DNA of 64,000 bases from Excoecaria cochinchinensis (Eukaryota; Streptophyta; Magnoliopsida; Malpighiales; Euphorbiaceae). Positions 59,462-64,000 of the stretch are shown in pieces. The DNA lies in the NCBI GenBank assembly GCA_947683425.1, contig CANTUQ010000109.1, forward strand, positions 588,501 to 652,500. Direction: 5' to 3'. The first letter of the stretch is position 1, and the number at the start of each line of letters is the position of its first letter. The position numbers and the translations under genes were made by a program. The notes under the pieces were generated by a model. It worked only from the letters and a program-made list of their open reading frames with translations. It was not told the origin of the DNA and ran no database searches.

Positions 59462-61448
59462 CTTCGGTTTCTCTCTCCCTCTCTCTTGGAACGGCGACGC
59501 CGTTAACAGGGATGAGGCACCGAGAACGGTGCTGTAGGGAGCCCGGTTTGCTCGCCGTTGATTGTCACCAGACCGCCTCCTTCCATCGTGCTTCGCCGGC
59601 CTCTCTCTCTCTTCCTCTCTTTTCGATTTTCTCTCTCCTCTCCCCTGTTCCTCTTCCCACTTCCCATTTCGTGTCTTGCCCCTCCCCCCAATTTTCCCAA
59701 ATAATTGTAGTTTATGTCCAACTTTGTCTGGATAATTCTAGACTCAGATATCATGTAGTATTTGTTATTTATTTGTCCATTTAAAATATACATACATTTA
59801 TTTTATTTGTGTATTTATTTGATTTAAATTATTCAAATATTTAATTATGCAGGTTTTAAAGAAAATTTTGATCCTTGAGATTTAAAAACTAACTTTCTAT
59901 GATTCTTTTGACCTACCGAGTCATTATTCGTAATGCTAAATTTTCGGCATGCCGAATTATTATTAGTAATACTGAAAATTTTAGGACGTTACAATTGTCA
60001 TAAATTGATTGTACTGGTGACAAAATTATATTTCGTCATAATATATTCCTTTTTTTGTGACATATTTATTTGTCATAACAAAATTATTGTGATGAAATAA
60101 TTTTATCGTCACTAATTCATTAAATTGTGACAAATATAATTAATGTCACAAAAAAAAAGTATTTCACGACGAATTTTTGTGTCGCAAATAGTTATTTTTT
60201 TCATTATATTTTTTTTCCCACTAAAAAAAAATTGAAAAATTTTCTTTCATATCAAATGTGACGAAATTGTAGCTCATCACAATATATTCATTTTTTGTAA
60301 CATAAAATTATTTTTTAACTAAAATTTTTTGAAAAAAATAATTAAATTTTTTTTATATCAATATTTTATTTGTGACAAAATGATTTTATTGTCGCTAATT
60401 TATTTAATTATTACAAAAATAATTCGTCACAAAAAATAAATATTTTGTGACGATTTTATACGTTGCAATAAATTATTATTTTGTCATTAAATTTTTTCCC
60501 TCCAAAAAAATGGTGGGAAATTTTTTCTCCTAAATAAACCATGACGAAATATATTTTTCGTCACAAAATTAATCTATTAGTGACAAAAATTAAAATATAA
60601 AATGACACAAAAGAATTTTATCACAGTAATAAATAGTATGGTGACATTTTAAAAAATTCGCCGTTGTAAGTTATAATTAGTGACGAAATTTTATGCGTCA
60701 TTAAAAAATTTGTCACAAAAAGTAAAATTTCTTGTAGTGAATCCTGTTGTCACATGATATCCTTATTTGAACATGAGTCATGACCCATGTCATACTCACA
60801 TTATTCAAACACATAATTACTCAATCCCTAGGTAGACTGATAAATTCAAATGATATTTATCATACTATTAATTCATTTGAGCACGGCTATGCATTTTATA
60901 GTCTTAATTATCGAGGGGCCCAATAGATATCTCTCTCATAAGAGAGGGATAAATTCCATCCTAATTTTTCACTATCCTCTGCATAATTCTCATCATGTTC
61001 AAGCATAACCTTTATGATTATCTGATTAAAGATAACGTTTGATTATGTCAAAACACGATGTTTCTCATGTAGAAATCTGTGATAATCTCAGGTCTAAGAA
61101 TTCAATAACATAACTATTATGAGATCACTTATGATACTATCCCATATAGCGATCTCATAGTGGGTCTATCCAGTACCTTGTTCTCTAACAAGTACTTATA
61201 GATTTAATTTATATCACCATATATAATCATCTCATGATTATTGATCAAATCTATACTAGTTTTAATTTATCTTCATGCCCTTTAGTGATAAACCACTAGG
61301 AATGATATGAATAACATGTTTATTCATAAAGATTACAATAATGTAACATGCCAATAATATTAATGTGAAGAAAACCATTATATATAAAAAAATATAATCA
61401 TTACATTAAGGTCTAAATATTTGGCCTAGAGCAAACCATCCACTAACA

Positions 61449-62050
61449 ATCTTCCACTTACACTAGGCCCAATCATACATATATCTAATACCTATTGACC
61501 TAGTATGTCCATCATGTTTGGTTTGTGGGAGAGCCTTGGTAAGTCAGCAATGTTGTCATCAATGGGTACTCTACATATCTTGACGTCTCCCCTCTCAATA
61601 ATTTCTCGAATGAGATAAAAGTGCCTGATTATATGTTTAGATTTTTGATAAGATCTGGGCTCTTTTGCCTGCGCAATAGCACCATTATTGTCACAGTAAA
61701 GATCCATAGGATTTGTGATACTCGAGACTACTCCTAATTCAGTAATGAATTTCTTTATCGATACTGCTTCTTTAGCTGCATCTGATGCTGCTATATACTT
61801 AGCTTCTATTGTAGAATCAATGACAATGCTTTGTTTAAAATTTTTTCAGCTTATAGCACCTCTATTTAACACAAACATGTATCCTAACTACGATCTAAAG
61901 TCACCTTTGTCTGATTGGAAGCTTGCATCAGTGTAACCATTTACTACTAGCTCATCTTCCAATTCTTCATACACTAAGAATTCATCCTTAGTTCTTCTCA
62001 AGTACTTAAAGATATTCTTAACAGTTATCCAGTGACTTTCACTGGGATTT
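61449..62050 (-). pseudogene. Copia RNase H and 3' end
   Basis: Ty1/copia RNase H of the element whose LTR ends at 61448. The translation includes NGYTDASFQSDKGDF, SIVIDSTIEAKYIAASDAAKEA and DLYCDNNGAIAQAKEP, then KHIIRHFYLIREIIERGDV. Stops and one unclear stretch (about 61830) show decay. The PPT-like GTGTAAGTGGAAG follows it. Confidence 0.88.
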
Positions 62051-62052
62051 GA

Positions 62053-62960
62053 CTAGTATCTGCTCGTCATATTCAAGGCATATGAAATATATGGTCGAGT
62101 ACATAACATGGCATACATGATTGATCCAATTGATGAAGTATAAGGAATCATACTCATGTGATCATGCTCATCAGATGTCATGGGACATTGAGTCTTGCTA
62201 AGAGAAATGCCATGAGGCATTGGTGAAAATTCTCTTTTGGAATTTTGCATGCTGAATCTATTTGGCACCTTATCTATATAAGTGCTTTGACTCAGACCAA
62301 TTATCCTTTTAGATCTATTCCTATGGATCTTAATTCCAAGGATATAAGCAGCTTCACCCAAATCTTTCATTGCAAAAGATTTTCCTAACCATTCTTTTGT
62401 CTTTTGCATGATAGGGATGCCATTTCCAATGAGTAATATGTCATCTACATATAATACAAGAAACATCACAGTGCTCCCACTAATCTTCTTGTATACACAA
62501 AGTTCATCTTTATTTTTTATGAAGCCAATCTATTTCTGTTTGACTGTATCATCAGAACAAAGATTCTAACTCCGAGAAGCTCGCTTCAATCCATAAATAG
62601 ATCTTTGTAGCTTGTATACCTTCTTAGAATTCTTAGGATGGACAAAACCCTCAGGTTGTGTCATGTACACATCTTCAAGTAAATTTCCATATAAACGCTG
62701 TTTTGACATCTATTTGCCATATCTCGTAATTATAATACGCTGCAATGGAAATAAGAATCCTTATTGATTTAAGCATCACAACTGGTGAAAAGGTTTCATC
62801 ATAGTCAACACCGTGAGTTTGCTTGAAGCTTTTTGCAATGAGTCTTACTTTAAAGGTACTTACTTTGCCATCCATGTCATTTTTTTTTTTGAAAATCCAT
62901 TTACACCCAATGGTTTTAATTCTTTCAGCTGGATCAATCAAGTTTTAAACTTGATTATCG
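62053..62960 (-). pseudogene. Copia reverse transcriptase
   Basis: The RVT_2-type domain is read in two pieces. The N-terminal part (62941-62675) has TIGCKWIFKKKNDMDGKV, FKQTHGVDYDETFSPVV and IWQIDVKTAFI. The C-terminal part (62469-62053) has the catalytic LYVDDILLIGN, followed by LGIKIHRNRSKRIIGLSQ and the SSIGSIMYAMLCTRPYISYA block. Frames are broken between 62675 and 62470. Confidence 0.92.
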
Positions 62961-64000
62961 TACATGGATTGCATCTTAGATTTCATGGCTTTTAGCTATT
63001 TCTCAGATTTTAGACTTGACACAACATCTTGATAGGTAGTAGGCTCATCTTGATCCATGAGCATTACTTTATGACTCTCCGTTATGGGAAATCCATATCT
63101 CTTGGGCTCATATTGTATCCTATCATATCTATGTGGTATTTGTGTAATAGGTATAGGTTCCACAATTATTTGTGAAACTTGCTGAGTTTCCATCGATGTT
63201 TCAATGTTATCTTGTGGTTCTCAAATTTCTTCAAGTTGTACTTTACTCCCACTGATTCTTTTAGAAATAAATTCCTTTTTTAGAAAGACACCATTTCGAG
63301 CAACAAAAACTTTGTTCTCAGAAGGGTTATAAAAGTAATATCCTTTAGTTTCCTTAGGATATCCCACAAAAAGATATTTATCAGATTTTGGTGCTAATTT
63401 ATTTGAGACTTATCGTTTGACATAAGCCTCACAACTCCAAATCTTTAGGAAAAATAAACTAGGAGTTCTCCTAGTCCATATCTCATATGGTGTCCTTTCA
63501 ATTCTTTAGATGGAACTCGTTTCAAAGTGAATGCGTACTGTTTCTAATGCATAACCCCAAAAGGATAAAGGAAGATCTATTTGACTCATCATAAATCGAA
63601 CCATATCTAATAAAGTTCAATTCCTCATTTTAGGTACACCATTCCATTGTGGTGTTCCTGGTGGAGTTAATTGTCAAACAATTTCACAATCTCTTAGATG
63701 ATCGTCAAACTCTTGGTTCAAATATTCACCACCTCGATCAAATCTAAGTGCCTTAATAGTTTTACTAAGTTGATTTTATACTTCATTTTGAAAGGTTCTA
63801 AACATTTTAAATGATTCATGTTTATGTTTTATTAAATAGACATAGCCATATCTACTGAAATCATCAGTAAATGTAATGAAGTACTGAAATCCTCCCCTGG
63901 CATTTTTGCTTAATGGGCCACATACATCAGTATGTATGAGGCCTAAGAAGTCAGTGTCCCTTTCACTATGTCCAGTGAAAGGATCATTTGTCATCTTGCC
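62961..64000 (-). pseudogene. Copia integrase and linker (runs off the window)
   Basis: The integrase core begins before the right edge: TDFLGLIHTDVCGPLSKNA, YFITFTDDFSRYGYVYLI (catalytic Asp residues), and then a degraded PPGTPQWNG region near 63660. Downstream come a WGYALETV/ERTPYEIW region and a linker with GYPKETKGYYFYNPSENKVF. Stops at several points, including one after DDHLRDCEIV, show it is inactive. The gag, protease and 5' LTR lie outside the window. Confidence 0.88.

Larger units (their letters stand above)
55520..60739. mobile_element. CACTA transposon 3 (non-autonomous)
   Basis: Termini CACTACAAGAAATT and the inverted AATTTCTTGTAGTG, with target duplication AAT on both sides (55517-55519 and 60740-60742). 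The subterminal regions (55550-56240 and 59995-60720) are packed with TGACGAAA/TTTCGTCA and TTGTCAC/GTGACAA words. No transposase was recognised. The interior contains a GC-rich block (57420-57740 and 59467-59700) that is contiguous once solo LTR A copy 2 is removed. It also has an exon-like minus-strand end near 56490-56420 (PDCSGANRRGGAPFGGN). It lies in the copia LTR. Confidence 0.9.
44110..61448 (-). mobile_element. 3' LTR of a Ty1/copia element, opened by two insertions
   Basis: The LTR of the minus-strand copia element survives as 44110-44656, 55336-55519 and 60743-61448, about 1.44 kb in all. On the minus strand it begins TGTTAGTGGATGG at 61448, directly after a purine-rich GTGTAAGTGGAAGAT tract. 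It ends CCCTACAATCGTATCA at 44110 (or two bases further). The gypsy element (44657-55330) and CACTA 3 (55520-60739) sit inside it, each with its own exact target duplication. The left border is inferred from the TG/CA rule. The other LTR is outside the window. Confidence 0.75.

Noticed and set aside
60000..60720. Palindromic TGACGAAA words as a regulatory array
   Set aside because: They are the right subterminal region of CACTA 3 and match its left end.

Overview
This is an AT-rich nuclear window from a flowering plant, most likely a eudicot. The evidence is a ten-exon GT-AG-spliced plastid transporter gene, an alpha-expansin, plant-type Ty3/gypsy Tat and Ty1/copia retrotransposons, and CACTA transposons with CACTACAA termini. 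The species cannot be named from what I can see. All coding assignments below come from reading the translations and splice sites by eye.

About 0-23.8 kb is gene-bearing. It holds a deleted GDSL lipase remnant (785-1297), a foldback repeat (4.8-5.8 kb) and a complete CRT-like (CLT) plastid thiol-transporter gene (6275-16906, 449 codons). The CLT gene has a CT microsatellite in its leader and two MITEs in introns. After it come a Tat-type solo LTR (18.3 kb), a two-exon gene of unknown function (19443-20503) whose intron carries a GC-rich hairpin minisatellite, and an alpha-expansin gene on the minus strand. The expansin is broken by a MITE and a 5-nt frameshift.

23.86-40.40 kb is one Ty3/gypsy element of the Tat lineage on the minus strand, with 476/477-bp LTRs. 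It is inserted into a LINE-type RNase H fragment, which resumes in frame on the far side. Gag, protease, reverse transcriptase, two RNase H modules and integrase lie in one unbroken frame (39901 to 34526). I count 14 stops in it and no frameshift, and every stop fits a C-to-T or G-to-A change. Antisense to it is a spliced accessory ORF (24887-33738) split by two CACTA elements (26195-29188 and 29740-33197). Both CACTAs carry exons of host genes, including an O-fucosyltransferase, a putative plastid transit peptide, a membrane protein and a small secreted peptide with its own TATA box.

40.4-44.1 kb is mostly noncoding, with a degenerate minisatellite near 42.3-42.76 kb.

44.1 kb to the end is a nested stack. 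A minus-strand Ty1/copia element runs off the right edge. Its 3' LTR (about 1.44 kb net) is opened by a gypsy element (44657-55330, TSD AAATT) and by a third CACTA (55520-60739, TSD AAT). The gypsy LTR is itself opened by two solo LTRs (47594-49312, TSD AAAAC; 52172-54673, TSD TTAGC). The CACTA contains a second copy of the first solo LTR (57748-59461, TSD CTTCG). Several of these LTRs contain long GC-rich perfect inverted repeats.

I found no rRNA, no CRISPR and no convincing tRNA gene. The most unusual content is the CACTA gene capture inside the antisense ORF, the transition-only decay of the Tat polyprotein, and the hairpin arrays in the LTRs and in one intron.
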